Translations under genes and position numbers: made by a program
NCBI GenBank assembly: GCA_009833045.1
Contig: WUUP01000003.1
Location: 320,636 to 384,635 of the forward strand
Origin: Saprospirales bacterium GYS_P2D
GTDB taxonomy: Bacteria > Bacteroidota > Bacteroidia > Chitinophagales > Saprospiraceae
DNA length: 64,000 nucleotides
Direction of reading: 5' to 3'
Part shown: positions 24,732 to 33,811 of the stretch, piece after piece
Layout of the letters: the number at the start of each line of letters is the position of its first letter
Numbering within the stretch: the first letter of the stretch is position 1
The notes under the pieces: generated by a model
Told to the model about the DNA's origin: nothing
The model's database searches: none
Seen by the model: the letters and a program-made list of their open reading frames with translations, nothing else

Positions 24732-27074
24732 ATGAACAAATACGGCCCTAATCAATTAGCCACGTTCACATGGGAGGATAATGTCCTCGAATGTCGTGCA
24801 GAAAATGGCGTCTTGCTCCGAGCAGAGGTACTCACACCACATATTGTGAGGATCAGATATGGTACAGAGGGATATTTCTTAGATGACTTCAGCTATGCGA
24901 TTGATGAGTCTTTTCAGAAAGAAGAGGTGGAGACTCTCATCAATGAAGGTGCCTACCAGCTGACGATCAAGACCCCAGTCATCCAGTGCCGCATCCGTAA
25001 GAGCGACCTCCAGGTCAGCTTTTATGATATTAATGGCGTCATACTGAATGAAGATGAAAAGGGCTTTCACTGGGAACGCAGCGATGAGACAGGCAATGAT
25101 ATCGTCTACATGTCCAAACATGTACAAAAAGGCGAAGTATTCTTTGGATTAGGTGATAAGCCTACCGAGATGAATATCCGAGAAAAGAGATTTGAAAACT
25201 GGGGATCAGACTGCTACGGCTATGATCACAGCTGGGATCCACTTTATAAAAATATCCCATTTTACTATGGACTCCACCACGGTATCGGCTATGGTGTTTT
25301 CTTTGACAATAGTTTCAGGACTTTCTTTGATTTTGGAAAGGAGCGGTCTAATGCGACGAGCTTTTGGGCCCATGGTGGTGAGATGAATTACTACTTCATA
25401 GCTGGACCTGAGCTACTGGATGTAGCGGCTCGCTATGCGACGCTCACAGGATCTTCGGAAATGCCCGCATTATGGGCATTAGGATTTCAGCAGTGTAAGT
25501 GGAGCTACTACCCAGAGTCAGAGGTCCGTGAGGTCACTGACAAGATGCGAGAGCTCAAGGTACCCTGTGATGCCATCTATCTGGACATCGACTACATGGA
25601 TGGCTTTAGATGTTTCACATGGGATTTAGAGCGATTTCCTGATCCTAAGCGCATGGTCTCCGAGCTCAAAGAAGAAGGCTATAAAACGATGGTCATCATC
25701 GATCCAGGTATCAAGAAAGACCCAGACTATTGGGTCTTTCAAGAGGGGCTGGCTAATGACTATTTCTGTAAAAGGCCAGATGGCCCTTATGTCGAGGGCC
25801 TAGTATGGCCAGGAGAGTGCTACTTCCCAGACTTCACTAATCCTAAAGTACGAGACTGGTGGGCAGACCTATATGAAGGTCTGATCAGCGATGTAGGTGT
25901 CGCTGGAGTGTGGAATGATATGAACGAACCTGCCTTATTTGAAGTAGAGTCTAAGACTTTCCCAGAGGACGTACGTCACGACTATGATGGCCATCCATGT
26001 AGCCATGCCAAGGCACATAATGTCTATGGTATGCAGATGGCTCGGGCCACCTATGAAGGTGTCAAAAAACATGGAGATAATAAGCGTGGTCTCATCATCA
26101 CTCGATCCGGCTACAGCGGACTACAGCGCTATAGTAGTGTGTGGACAGGTGACAATATAGCCACTTGGCAGCATATCTGGCTCGCTAATGTACAGTGTCA
26201 GCGACTCTCTATCAGTGGGATCAGCTATGCTGGGTCAGATATCGGAGGATTCATCGGACAGCCTTCACCAGAGATGTTCGTCAGATGGATACAGCTGGGG
26301 ATCTGGCATCCGTTCTGTAGAGTACACTCATCACAGGATGATGGAGATCAAGAGCCATGGTCATTTGGTGAGGAGGCGCTCGATCTATTCAGAGATGCCG
26401 TAGAGATGAGATATAGATTACTCCCGTATCACTATACAGCCTTTTATCAATTCTATCAGGATCGCACTCCGATCTTGAAGCCATTGACATTCGTCGATCA
26501 GCAGGATCCAGAGACCTACTACAGAGATCATGAGTTTGTCTGTGGCGAAAACTTCCTCACCGCATCTATAGATCAAGAGAATACCATCAGTAAGGAGATC
26601 TATTTGCCTGAGGGCGAATGGTATAACTACTGGACCAATGATCTACTCGAAGGAAAAGAATCCTACCAAGTAGGTATTGATAAAAATACTTTCCCGCTAT
26701 TCGTCAAGGCTGGATCGGTCATTCCGATGTATCCACTGCAGCAGTATGTAGGTGAGAAAGAAATCACCCATGTAGATCTCTATATCTACCATATCGAGGG
26801 CTATCATCAGAGTCATCTGTATGAGGATGCACACGATGGATACGAGTACCAGCAGGGTAAGTATCGATACAGCACATTTTCTGTGACAGGAGGAGCTAAG
26901 ATGCTCCAGATCACTCAGGAGGCTGAGGGCCAATATGAAGTGCCTTATGAGTTTAAGCTCAATTTCATCGGATTGCCATTCATCCCAGCTCGGATCATCG
27001 TAGATGGAGAGACCCGTACTATCGAGAACTTAGTAGTGAGATCAGACTTCTCACAGATCACAATAGAAGCATAA
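24732..27074 (+). CDS. Glycoside hydrolase family 31 alpha-glucosidase
   Basis: A 780-residue GH31 enzyme, probably cytoplasmic since no signal peptide is seen. The nucleophile is Asp396 in GVWNDMNEPALF; the acid/base Asp lies in the SVWTGDNIATW motif; GLGDKPTEMN and PALWALGFQQCKWSYY are also family signatures. An N-terminal beta-sandwich (~1-230) and two C-terminal beta domains are present. It follows glgC on the same strand, so it may act on maltodextrins or trim glycogen; alpha-xylosidase or other alpha-glycoside specificity cannot be excluded. It ends 15 bp from the convergent rhomboid gene. Confidence 0.93.
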   Translation: MNKYGPNQLATFTWEDNVLECRAENGVLLRAEVLTPHIVRIRYGTEGYFLDDFSYAIDESFQKEEVETLINEGAYQLTIKTPVIQCRIRKSDLQVSFYDINGVILNEDEKGFHWERSDETGNDIVYMSKHVQKGEVFFGLGDKPTEMNIREKRFENWGSDCYGYDHSWDPLYKNIPFYYGLHHGIGYGVFFDNSFRTFFDFGKERSNATSFWAHGGEMNYYFIAGPELLDVAARYATLTGSSEMPALWALGFQQCKWSYYPESEVREVTDKMRELKVPCDAIYLDIDYMDGFRCFTWDLERFPDPKRMVSELKEEGYKTMVIIDPGIKKDPDYWVFQEGLANDYFCKRPDGPYVEGLVWPGECYFPDFTNPKVRDWWADLYEGLISDVGVAGVWNDMNEPALFEVESKTFPEDVRHDYDGHPCSHAKAHNVYGMQMARATYEGVKKHGDNKRGLIITRSGYSGLQRYSSVWTGDNIATWQHIWLANVQCQRLSISGISYAGSDIGGFIGQPSPEMFVRWIQLGIWHPFCRVHSSQDDGDQEPWSFGEEALDLFRDAVEMRYRLLPYHYTAFYQFYQDRTPILKPLTFVDQQDPETYYRDHEFVCGENFLTASIDQENTISKEIYLPEGEWYNYWTNDLLEGKESYQVGIDKNTFPLFVKAGSVIPMYPLQQYVGEKEITHVDLYIYHIEGYHQSHLYEDAHDGYEYQQGKYRYSTFSVTGGAKMLQITQEAEGQYEVPYEFKLNFIGLPFIPARIIVDGETRTIENLVVRSDFSQITIEA

Positions 27075-27089
27075 GAAGATTAGAAAGAA

Positions 27090-27821
27090 TCAAGTAGCGT
27101 CAGAGGTCCACGGGCCTCTGCCTTCTTGAGCTTGCTGCTGTCGTCTAAACATCTCCTCGACTTCTCGCTGTCGCAGTGTTTTATCAAATGTATCTCGAGG
27201 TAAGAAGTAATTTTTATCGGTAGGCTCATCAGCCCATGGATCTGGCTTTTCTTCATCCTGCTCCCGCACATTCTTATACCAGAAGGCCACAATGATCCCG
27301 ACTAATGCTCCATACAGGTGGCTCTCCCAGGATATTCCTTTCTGTGTAGGCAGCACTCCCATGAAGTAGCCACTATAGAGCAAGGTCACGAGTAGTGCCA
27401 AGATGACCGACTTGACATTTCTCCTGAAGAGTCCTGTCCAAAACACGAATGAGACTAAGCCATACACTACTCCACTCGCTCCGATATGAGATACATTGCC
27501 ACGTCCAGCCACCCAGACGAATATTCCCGTAAGGACATAGATCAATAACAGGCTCTGATAAGCCACCTTTCGGTAAAATATGATGATGATCGATGTCAAC
27601 ACGAATAGAGGGACCGAATTAGACATCAGGTGCTGGAGATTGCCATGTATGAATGGAGATGTCAGTATCCCCAATGCTCCATCCATATTGCGAGGAATGA
27701 GGCCATAGCCACCGAGATTGAGATTGAGCATCAGCTTAGCAAAGTGTACTACCCACAGACTCAGTACTAAGTACAGAGGAAAACTAATGATATCCAGAAA
27801 ATTCTTTCGCTGACTACTCAT
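27090..27821 (-). CDS. Rhomboid-family intramembrane serine protease
   Basis: A 243-residue polytopic membrane protein. The catalytic Ser sits in HIGASGVVYGLVSF (GxSG) and the catalytic His in SWESHLYGALVG. About six membrane helices are visible between residues 10 and 185. A soluble, charged C-terminal tail of ~60 residues (KNVREQDEEKPDPWADEPTD) is an extension with no recognised domain. It probably cleaves membrane proteins within the bilayer. It is 18 bp downstream of the Pro-rich gene on the same strand, likely co-transcribed. Confidence 0.93.
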   Translation of the reverse strand: MSSQRKNFLDIISFPLYLVLSLWVVHFAKLMLNLNLGGYGLIPRNMDGALGILTSPFIHGNLQHLMSNSVPLFVLTSIIIIFYRKVAYQSLLLIYVLTGIFVWVAGRGNVSHIGASGVVYGLVSFVFWTGLFRRNVKSVILALLVTLLYSGYFMGVLPTQKGISWESHLYGALVGIIVAFWYKNVREQDEEKPDPWADEPTDKNYFLPRDTFDKTLRQREVEEMFRRQQQAQEGRGPWTSDAT

Positions 27822-27839
27822 GATCGGATATTCGGCTAT

Positions 27840-28592
27840 CTACAGGTAGCGTCTCTTGATCAGCTTGATGAAAGTCTCCGCTTTACCTCTCTTGCTTCCT
27901 TTGCCCCAGTTATTTTCTTTAGCTACTCCGGCGATGAGGAAGTCCTTCGCCTCTTCAAACTTGCTAAACGTATTCAGCTTGCTTACCACCTCATTAAAAT
28001 GGTGCTGATTTCCTTTGAATAATTCATTGATCGTGAGGATCTTATCATTGATACCCATAGACTTAGAGATGTCAGAGATCGGTAGTCTGCTGAATCTCGA
28101 GCTGACATCATTGGAATCATTCATCTCAAATAGTGAGCTCAGGGCCTCATCGACTTCTTCTTTGACAGGCGCTGGAGGAGGTGATGGTGTCACTACCGGC
28201 TGTACTGGCTGTGGCGTTGGATGTGGTGCACTATAGGCAGGTATCGTCACTGGAGCTGGCGGTGTGATCGGCGCCTCGTGTCTCGGAGCAGGTGCCGGCG
28301 TATACTGTCGCTCAGGAGCCGCTGGCGTGGATTGCCTGACAGCCTCTCTCACAGGAGCGACGGTCGGAGCAGATCGATATTCGACTGGCTCGGGAGCAGG
28401 TGTCGACTCAGGTGCAGCACTGCTGACTTTGACCGTATCATCGGAGACTACTTCATACAGCTCCCGTAAGTAGTGTAGCAGGAGATCACGCTCCATCTTG
28501 GAGACACTCATGTCAAATGCGCTGGCACTATCATGTAATGCATTTATTTTTTTAAGTAAGGCCTTAGACTGCTGAAAATTCATGGGTGACAT
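27840..28592 (-). CDS. Conserved Bacteroidota protein with Pro-rich linker
   Basis: A 250-residue soluble protein. An N-terminal helical region (~1-60) is followed by a low-complexity Pro/Ala/Thr linker (~65-145) and a C-terminal domain of ~100 residues beginning ISKSMGINDKILTINELFKG and ending in basic residues (KAETFIKLIKRRYL). I recall this C-terminal domain, with the GINDKxxxINELF signature, in many Bacteroidota, with no assigned function. Two ATG starts lie three codons apart (28592 and 28583). It shares an operon with the rhomboid protease. Role unknown; a scaffold or DNA-associated role would be speculation. Confidence 0.8.
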   Translation of the reverse strand: MSPMNFQQSKALLKKINALHDSASAFDMSVSKMERDLLLHYLRELYEVVSDDTVKVSSAAPESTPAPEPVEYRSAPTVAPVREAVRQSTPAAPERQYTPAPAPRHEAPITPPAPVTIPAYSAPHPTPQPVQPVVTPSPPPAPVKEEVDEALSSLFEMNDSNDVSSRFSRLPISDISKSMGINDKILTINELFKGNQHHFNEVVSKLNTFSKFEEAKDFLIAGVAKENNWGKGSKRGKAETFIKLIKRRYL

Positions 28593-28721
28593 TATGGATT
28601 TACCTGATTTAACTAATGGTTATGACGCACAAATGATTCCAAGGTAGCTAGCTAAAGATGAGTAATACAAGATAAAAACTAATAATGTAAAAATCAGCTC
28701 ATACATATCACTTACCTTTGG

Positions 28722-28731
28722 CTCCGCTATG
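28722..28731 (+). promoter_or_regulatory. CTCCGCTATG word upstream of tdk
   Basis: The same ten bases occur at 30698-30707 before purH, at nearly equal distance to the start codon (58 and 60 bp). A shared regulator of nucleotide genes is possible but untested. Confidence 0.25.
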
Positions 28732-28789
28732 AGGGAGATCGTCGTAGTACATTAACTCTCCTCTGTGTCAAAAATTATAAGAGACCGAG

Positions 28790-29380
28790 ATGTTTTTAGA
28801 GCCAAGATTCAGTGGGCAGCGTAGTGGATGGATAGAAGTGATCACAGGATGCATGTTTTCTGGTAAGACAGAGGAGCTACTCCGCCGGATCAAGCGGTCT
28901 CGCATCGCTGGGCAAAAGGTCGCCATGTTTAAACCCGGTGCCGATACACGCTACAGCGAAAGCAATGTCGTCTCTCACGATCTCAATAGTATGGACTCGA
29001 TCGTCATCAATGATCCTCAGATCATGCTGTCCTATGCGCCAGAGTTTCAGGTATTTGGCATCGATGAGGCCCAGTTTTTTGATGAGCGACTGATCCCGGC
29101 TGTCGAGCAGCTGGCGCTGAATGGTAAGCGAGTCATCATGGCAGGTCTCGATCTGGACTATAAGGGCATTCCATTTGGTCCGATACCACATCTATTGGCT
29201 ATAGCCGAATATGTCACTAAGGTACATGCCATCTGTCCGCACTGCGGCAATCTTGCCACTCACTCCTACCGTATGTCCACTGAGCAGGAGACCGTCGTAC
29301 TCGGCGAAAAAGACAAGTACGAGCCCCGATGTCGAAAATGCTACTCTATGGGTAACATCCTGAATCTCAGGGTGAAGTAA
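28790..29380 (+). CDS. tdk: Thymidine kinase, type II
   Basis: Phosphorylates thymidine with ATP (pyrimidine salvage). The 196-residue protein has the P-loop GCMFSGKTEELLRRIKR (residues ~20-36), the Asp-Glu motif VFGIDEAQFFDE, and the zinc-binding lasso CPHCG plus CRKC in the C-terminal third. Length and motif order match the family. It is a single gene; the promoter region contains a CTCCGCTATG word also found before purH. Confidence 0.97.
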   Translation: MFLEPRFSGQRSGWIEVITGCMFSGKTEELLRRIKRSRIAGQKVAMFKPGADTRYSESNVVSHDLNSMDSIVINDPQIMLSYAPEFQVFGIDEAQFFDERLIPAVEQLALNGKRVIMAGLDLDYKGIPFGPIPHLLAIAEYVTKVHAICPHCGNLATHSYRMSTEQETVVLGEKDKYEPRCRKCYSMGNILNLRVK

Positions 29381-29568
29381 GGTTATTAATAAGAAAATGG
29401 CCCATACATCCATCTCATAAAAGATTTATATTAGTAGTAATCAATTACTTTATTCAATGGAAGGAATCTTTTATCTGACAGATATAGAAAACACCGTGTT
29501 AATGGATTGTGATAAATAAACTATTTTCGCAAGTCCATCGTTATCATCCAAGGCTAAGAAACTATAAA

Positions 29569-29904
29569 ATGACGAAAAACATAGAAAAAAACAATCCCAT
29601 CCTCTTCAGGGATAATAATGTGACGGTTTTAGATGAAGCAAGAGATATGTTTATCGATGTTCTCAATGAATACGTAAATCAACATCCTGAATTTAAAGAT
29701 GAAATAGTGGAATTGAAAAAGGTGACTGAAGAAGCTTATTTAAATAGGAAAGTTCAATATCTTATTCTAAACAGAGCTGCATATTTAAACGATGTTATAC
29801 AAAATTCGGTCGCCTTTACATTGGATGGATATCAATCTGATAATACATCCTCATCTCAGCTTTATTATTTGAAACATTCTAAAAGATTTGCTTTTAATGA
29901 GTAA
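29569..29904 (+). CDS. Small acidic protein of unknown function
   Basis: A 111-residue soluble protein without known motifs. I chose the ATG at 29569 (MTKNIEKNNPIL); the in-frame start at 29509 adds 20 residues of different composition. The sequence is helical and acidic (DEARDMFIDVLNEYVNQHPE). It overlaps the next gene by 8 bp and the two are AT-rich relative to tdk and purH, which suggests a small acquired two-gene unit. No function can be assigned. Confidence 0.6.
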   Translation: MTKNIEKNNPILFRDNNVTVLDEARDMFIDVLNEYVNQHPEFKDEIVELKKVTEEAYLNRKVQYLILNRAAYLNDVIQNSVAFTLDGYQSDNTSSSQLYYLKHSKRFAFNE

Positions 29905-30391
29905 TGAACCTTTACCCGATATAACAGATACACATCAGAATCAAGAGCCTGTAGAACCTCCAGGCACCAAGGTCAAAAGTATTTTACAAGAATTAGAGGT
30001 GCTTGCGCTGTCAAAGAGTAGAGGTTCTAGTGGTTTAGATCTTTCTAAATTAAATGAAGAGCAAACCAGTAAACTATTAGATATTTTAGGAAAAAATGAA
30101 GACAATGCATTTGAATTTCATTCAAAAAGGCTGGAAGCATCTAAAGAAATCGAATTAAAAAGAATAGACAGTTCCACCGTAAATCAAAAAACTATTCGAA
30201 TTATTGTTGTTGGAGCTTTAATTGTACTGCCAATAATAACCTTGTTGATCATGTTTTATAATGATCAATATTTTGTACCATAGTTAACTTTCTTGGCAGG
30301 CCTTGCAGGAGGAACAGGAATCAGTAAGATTTCTCATTTCCTGTTTAAATCACCTGAAAGAAGTGCTTTAGTAGATGACATTCAAGATTAA
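29897..30391 (+). pseudogene. Small membrane protein split by an in-frame TAG
   Basis: An ATG at 29897 opens a 128-codon frame that ends at TAG 30281-30283. It encodes a soluble helical part (ALSKSRGSSGLDLSKLNEEQ; FHSKRLEASKEIELKRID) and one membrane helix (IRIIVVGALIVLPIITLLIM). The same frame continues without interruption for 35 codons to a TAA at 30389, encoding LTFLAGLAGGTGISKISHFL, a Gly-rich second membrane helix with a positively charged tail. The layout (coiled helix, TM, short turn, Gly-rich TM) is reminiscent of DUF2335-like small proteins. The TAG may be a recent nonsense mutation, a sequencing error or a readthrough site. Without the second part the protein ends right after its first helix. 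Confidence 0.6.
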
Positions 30392-30767
30392 GATTTATTT
30401 TACGTGCACTTCGGCCTTTATCAATAATAATTGACTGTAAAATTACCAGTGGCTGTTTCCATGGATAAAAACGCACTAATAATATCTTCGTAACCTTTTT
30501 TAGTCTTTTATGTAGCACCCAGAAGGGCATAAGAACATGCATGTATGTTCTTTGGATAATAAAGCGATCAATCATCATTAATTTAAAGCAACAGCACAGC
30601 TCTAAGAAAACATTGTCGGATAACCAAGCCTTGTCCCGATCCTACCTTGTTCCAAAGTTATCCACGTCCATGTGAAAAAGTAGCAGTAAGCCGCTACCTC
30701 CGCTATGTTAATTCTGAGTAAATTCGCCCGACTTTTTTAATACGACTTAACTCTTAGCTTCCTATCC
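30392..30767. other. Intergenic region upstream of purH
   Basis: No supported gene. A 77-codon minus-strand frame overlaps the end of the split membrane-protein gene and has no recognised features. The part near 30680-30710 holds GTAGCAGTAAGCCGCTAC and the CTCCGCTATG word. Confidence 0.45.
30698..30707 (+). promoter_or_regulatory. CTCCGCTATG word upstream of purH
   Basis: Second copy of the word at 28722-28731, 60 bp before the purH ATG. Confidence 0.25.
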
Positions 30768-32294
30768 ATGGAAAAAAAAATAAAAAGCGCCCTTATTTCT
30801 GTCTTTCACAAAGATGGACTGGATGAGATCATCCCATTATTAGCTGAGCATGACATACAGGTCTACTCGACTGGAGGTACACAGACTCTACTGGAGTCAC
30901 ACGGCATCCAGGTCAATCGTGTAGAGGACCTCACCAGCTACCCATCGATACTCGATGGCCGTGTCAAGACGCTCCACCCAAAGGTATTCGGGGGCATTTT
31001 GGCTAAGCGAGAGGAGGATCACCTCTCTCAGCTCGAGCAATACGACATCCCTGAGCTGGATCTCGTAGTGGTAGATCTCTATCCATTTGAGGATACAGTG
31101 GCGAGCACTGATGACGAATCAAAAATCATTGAGAAAATAGATATCGGAGGTATCTCGCTCATCCGAGCGGCAGCTAAAAACTACAAGGACATCGTCTGTA
31201 TCCCATCCAAGGCTCAGTATGCGGATCTACATGATATATTAGCTAATCGAGGAGCAACGACAGATCTCGCTACTCGTAAGAAGCTGGCCCTGCAGTCATT
31301 TCAGATCTCATCTCACTATGACACGGCAATATTCAGCTACTTCAATGAGGAGTTTCAGGATGAATCTAATCTGAAAATCTCCAAAAATGGTGGAGAGACA
31401 CTCCGCTATGGCGAAAATCCACATCAAAAGGCAACCTACTACGGTGACCTTGAAAGTGAGTTTGAAAAATTTGGTACAAAGGCTCTATCGTATAATAATC
31501 TCGTAGACATCGACAGTGCGATCGATCTAATGAGAGAGTTTGAGGGGGAGGAGACGACATTCGCAATACTAAAGCATACTAATAGCTGTGGCATCGCTAC
31601 TCGTGGCACGACACATGATGCCTATCTCGCAGCATTGGCTGGAGATCCGATCAGTGCTTTTGGAGGTATCCTCATCACTAATGGTCTCGTGGATCTCGCT
31701 ACTGCACAAGAGATAGATAAGCAGTTTTATGAAGTACTCATCGCTCCAGATTTTGATCAGGACGCTAAAGTGCTCCTCACTAAAAAGAAAAACCGAATCC
31801 TCCTCAAGCGAGGATCTGTAGCTCCTCCTAAGTCTAAAGTCAAGACGCTACTCGGAGGCTATATCGTACAGGATGCTGATCTACAGATCGAGGGACCAGA
31901 CGCCATGGAGCTTAAAACGAAGAAGGCCCCTACCGCTGATGAGTTAACCCAGTTAGCTTTCGCTAATAAGATCGCCAAGCACCTCAAATCTAATACCATA
32001 GTATTGGCTAATAACAATCAACTACTCGGCATGGGCTGTGGCCAGACCTCTCGAGTCGATGCGTGCAAGCAAGCGATCGACAAAGCGAAGCGATTAGGCT
32101 TTTCGCTGGAGGGAGCAGTGATGGCATCAGATGCTTTTTTCCCATTCCCTGACTGTGTGGAGCTCGCTCATGCAGAAGGTATCCGGAGCGTCGTCCAGCC
32201 TGGCGGTAGTCGAAATGATCAGATGAGCATCGACTACTGTGATGAGCATGACATGGCTATGGTATTCACGGGTGTCAGACACTTTAAGCATTAA
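30768..32294 (+). CDS. purH: Bifunctional AICAR formyltransferase / IMP cyclohydrolase
   Basis: Catalyses the last two steps of purine synthesis to IMP. The 508-residue protein has the N-terminal MGS-like cyclohydrolase domain (~1-190; YSTGGTQTLLESHGI, LDGRVKTLHPKVFGGILAKR) and the C-terminal transformylase domain (LRYGENPHQKATYYG, LKHTNSCGIATRG, AFGGILITNG, SDAFFPFPD). Length is typical. It starts at an ATG (30768) after a 376-bp gene-free region and is followed by a weak hairpin, so it appears to be a single-gene unit. Confidence 0.97.
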   Translation: MEKKIKSALISVFHKDGLDEIIPLLAEHDIQVYSTGGTQTLLESHGIQVNRVEDLTSYPSILDGRVKTLHPKVFGGILAKREEDHLSQLEQYDIPELDLVVVDLYPFEDTVASTDDESKIIEKIDIGGISLIRAAAKNYKDIVCIPSKAQYADLHDILANRGATTDLATRKKLALQSFQISSHYDTAIFSYFNEEFQDESNLKISKNGGETLRYGENPHQKATYYGDLESEFEKFGTKALSYNNLVDIDSAIDLMREFEGEETTFAILKHTNSCGIATRGTTHDAYLAALAGDPISAFGGILITNGLVDLATAQEIDKQFYEVLIAPDFDQDAKVLLTKKKNRILLKRGSVAPPKSKVKTLLGGYIVQDADLQIEGPDAMELKTKKAPTADELTQLAFANKIAKHLKSNTIVLANNNQLLGMGCGQTSRVDACKQAIDKAKRLGFSLEGAVMASDAFFPFPDCVELAHAEGIRSVVQPGGSRNDQMSIDYCDEHDMAMVFTGVRHFKH

Positions 32295-32335
32295 GCCACA
32301 CACCTATCCAAATATTAAAATCATCTTAAATAGTA

Positions 32336-32364
32336 GGGTCACTTGTTGCAAAAGCAGGTGATCC
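32336..32364 (+). terminator. Hairpin after purH
   Basis: GGGTCACTTG and CAGGTGATCC form a 10-bp stem with two wobble pairs and a 9-nt loop, 41 bp after the purH stop. The following T tract is weak. Confidence 0.45.
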
Positions 32365-32417
32365 TGCATCTTTATATCAAATTGATTTTGAATGCCTTAT
32401 AATATTGGTTAAATCAC

Positions 32418-32448
32418 TTGTGATAAAAAATTGAATTCTCCATATTTG
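32418..32448 (+). promoter_or_regulatory. Bacteroidota-type promoter of the outer-membrane protein gene
   Basis: TTG at 32418-32420, 20-bp spacer, then CATATTTG at 32441-32448, one base off TAnnTTTG. It lies inside the longer version of the downstream frame and supports the ATG at 32479. Confidence 0.5.
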
Positions 32449-32478
32449 CAGGCTTTGAAAATCGGCGAAAAAGAAAAC

Positions 32479-33810
32479 ATGCTGAGAATATTACATACCG
32501 TCCTTTTCACCTCGATCCTGAGCTTGATGCTCATGGCTCAGGGAGATCTCAACTCTCCCTTCTCGAGATTCGGGATCGGTGATCTCAATGATCGAGGATT
32601 CATGCATCTGAGACAGATGGGAGGTCTACTCAGCTCATATCAAGATAATTATCATCTCAATTTTGAAAATCCTGCCTCTTTGGCATTCCTTTCAGCGACA
32701 GCCTTTGATGTGGGACTCGAGATGCAATATGCTCAGCTGGAGGATCCAGAGAATATGAGCAACCAATGGTCTGGTAATCTATCTTATATAGGTTTTGGCT
32801 TTCCACTGCGCAATCCTGTGAATCAAGTATTCTCTAATGAACGCTATGACTTCAATTGGGGTATGGGATTTGCCATCACGCCAGTGAGTACGATCGCTTA
32901 CGAGATCACTAAGGAGGACGAGCTACCAGAGATCGGTAGATTCAATAGGTCTTTCACCGGTGAAGGAGGCTTTTACAAAGCTATTTGGGGGAATGCACTC
33001 CGATATAAGCAGTTTTCTGGAGGTCTCAATTTAGGCATGCTCTTTGGCAAAGACAGCTATACGAGAAATGTGGATTTCATAGATGAGATCTCGGCTTATG
33101 ATAATGCCTTCACTCGCAGCTACACAGCTCGTGGTTTTTATTGGGACGCAGGAGTGATGTATAATTTGTATCTGAACAATACCAGTACAGACAATACCAG
33201 TAGATATGAGCCAAAATACTTCACTTTTGGCTTGACAGCCAAGTCTAATACAGGCTTCAGTACGGAGAGTGATGTATCAGATATTAATTTCTTAGTAGCT
33301 ACATCCACAAACGTGATCGTAGATACTCTGAATTTTTCATCAGGAATAAAAGGTAATGGGGTGATGCCAGGCGAACTTGGCTTTGGCATGACTTATCACC
33401 ACAAGAATAAATTCGCCATCGGCGTAGACTACAAGAGAGTTTTTTGGTCTAATTATGAGAATGACGCTAATCCTGAATCACTCGACAACACGAGTCGCTT
33501 CGCATTGGGAGGATATTATCGTCCGGATTATAACTCGATCAATAGCTTCTTCAGCCGGATTTATTACCGATTTGGGTTCTTCATGGAGCAAGACCCTCGT
33601 CAGATCGAGAATAAGTCCATCGACAACTATGGGTTAAACCTTGGATTTGGATTACCATTTACCTGGCAGCGCAAGATTTCGCATATGAATCTTGGCGTGA
33701 GTTTAGGCAAGCGGTCGATCGACGATATCCTGAGTGAGACTTATGTCAAGATGACTCTTGGATTCACGTTCAACGATAGCGATTGGTTTATCAAACGAAA
33801 ATACAATTAA
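32479..33810 (+). CDS. Outer-membrane beta-barrel protein, conserved in Bacteroidota
   Basis: A 443-residue exported protein. The ATG at 32479 gives a signal peptide (MLRILHTVLFTSILSLMLMA) and fits the promoter just upstream; an in-frame ATG at 32431 overlaps that promoter. The mature part begins QGDLNSPFSRFGIGDLNDRG, a signature I recall from a widespread outer-membrane protein family of this phylum, with NPASLAFLSAT soon after as in FadL-like barrels. Alternating aromatic beta strands and the C-terminal VKMTLGFTFNDSDWFIKRKY fit a barrel. One base separates it from the next gene, so the two form an operon. Transport function is possible but unproven. Confidence 0.8.
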   Translation: MLRILHTVLFTSILSLMLMAQGDLNSPFSRFGIGDLNDRGFMHLRQMGGLLSSYQDNYHLNFENPASLAFLSATAFDVGLEMQYAQLEDPENMSNQWSGNLSYIGFGFPLRNPVNQVFSNERYDFNWGMGFAITPVSTIAYEITKEDELPEIGRFNRSFTGEGGFYKAIWGNALRYKQFSGGLNLGMLFGKDSYTRNVDFIDEISAYDNAFTRSYTARGFYWDAGVMYNLYLNNTSTDNTSRYEPKYFTFGLTAKSNTGFSTESDVSDINFLVATSTNVIVDTLNFSSGIKGNGVMPGELGFGMTYHHKNKFAIGVDYKRVFWSNYENDANPESLDNTSRFALGGYYRPDYNSINSFFSRIYYRFGFFMEQDPRQIENKSIDNYGLNLGFGLPFTWQRKISHMNLGVSLGKRSIDDILSETYVKMTLGFTFNDSDWFIKRKYN

Positions 33811-33811
33811 C

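Noticed and set aside
27100-27119. Palindrome CAGAGG...CCTCTG as a terminator of the GH31 gene
   Set aside because: It lies within the convergent rhomboid coding region and has no T tract.
30345-30578. 77-codon minus-strand frame, possibly a transposase remnant
   Set aside because: Basic composition only; no DDE or other motif, no inverted repeats, and it overlaps the end of the split membrane-protein gene.
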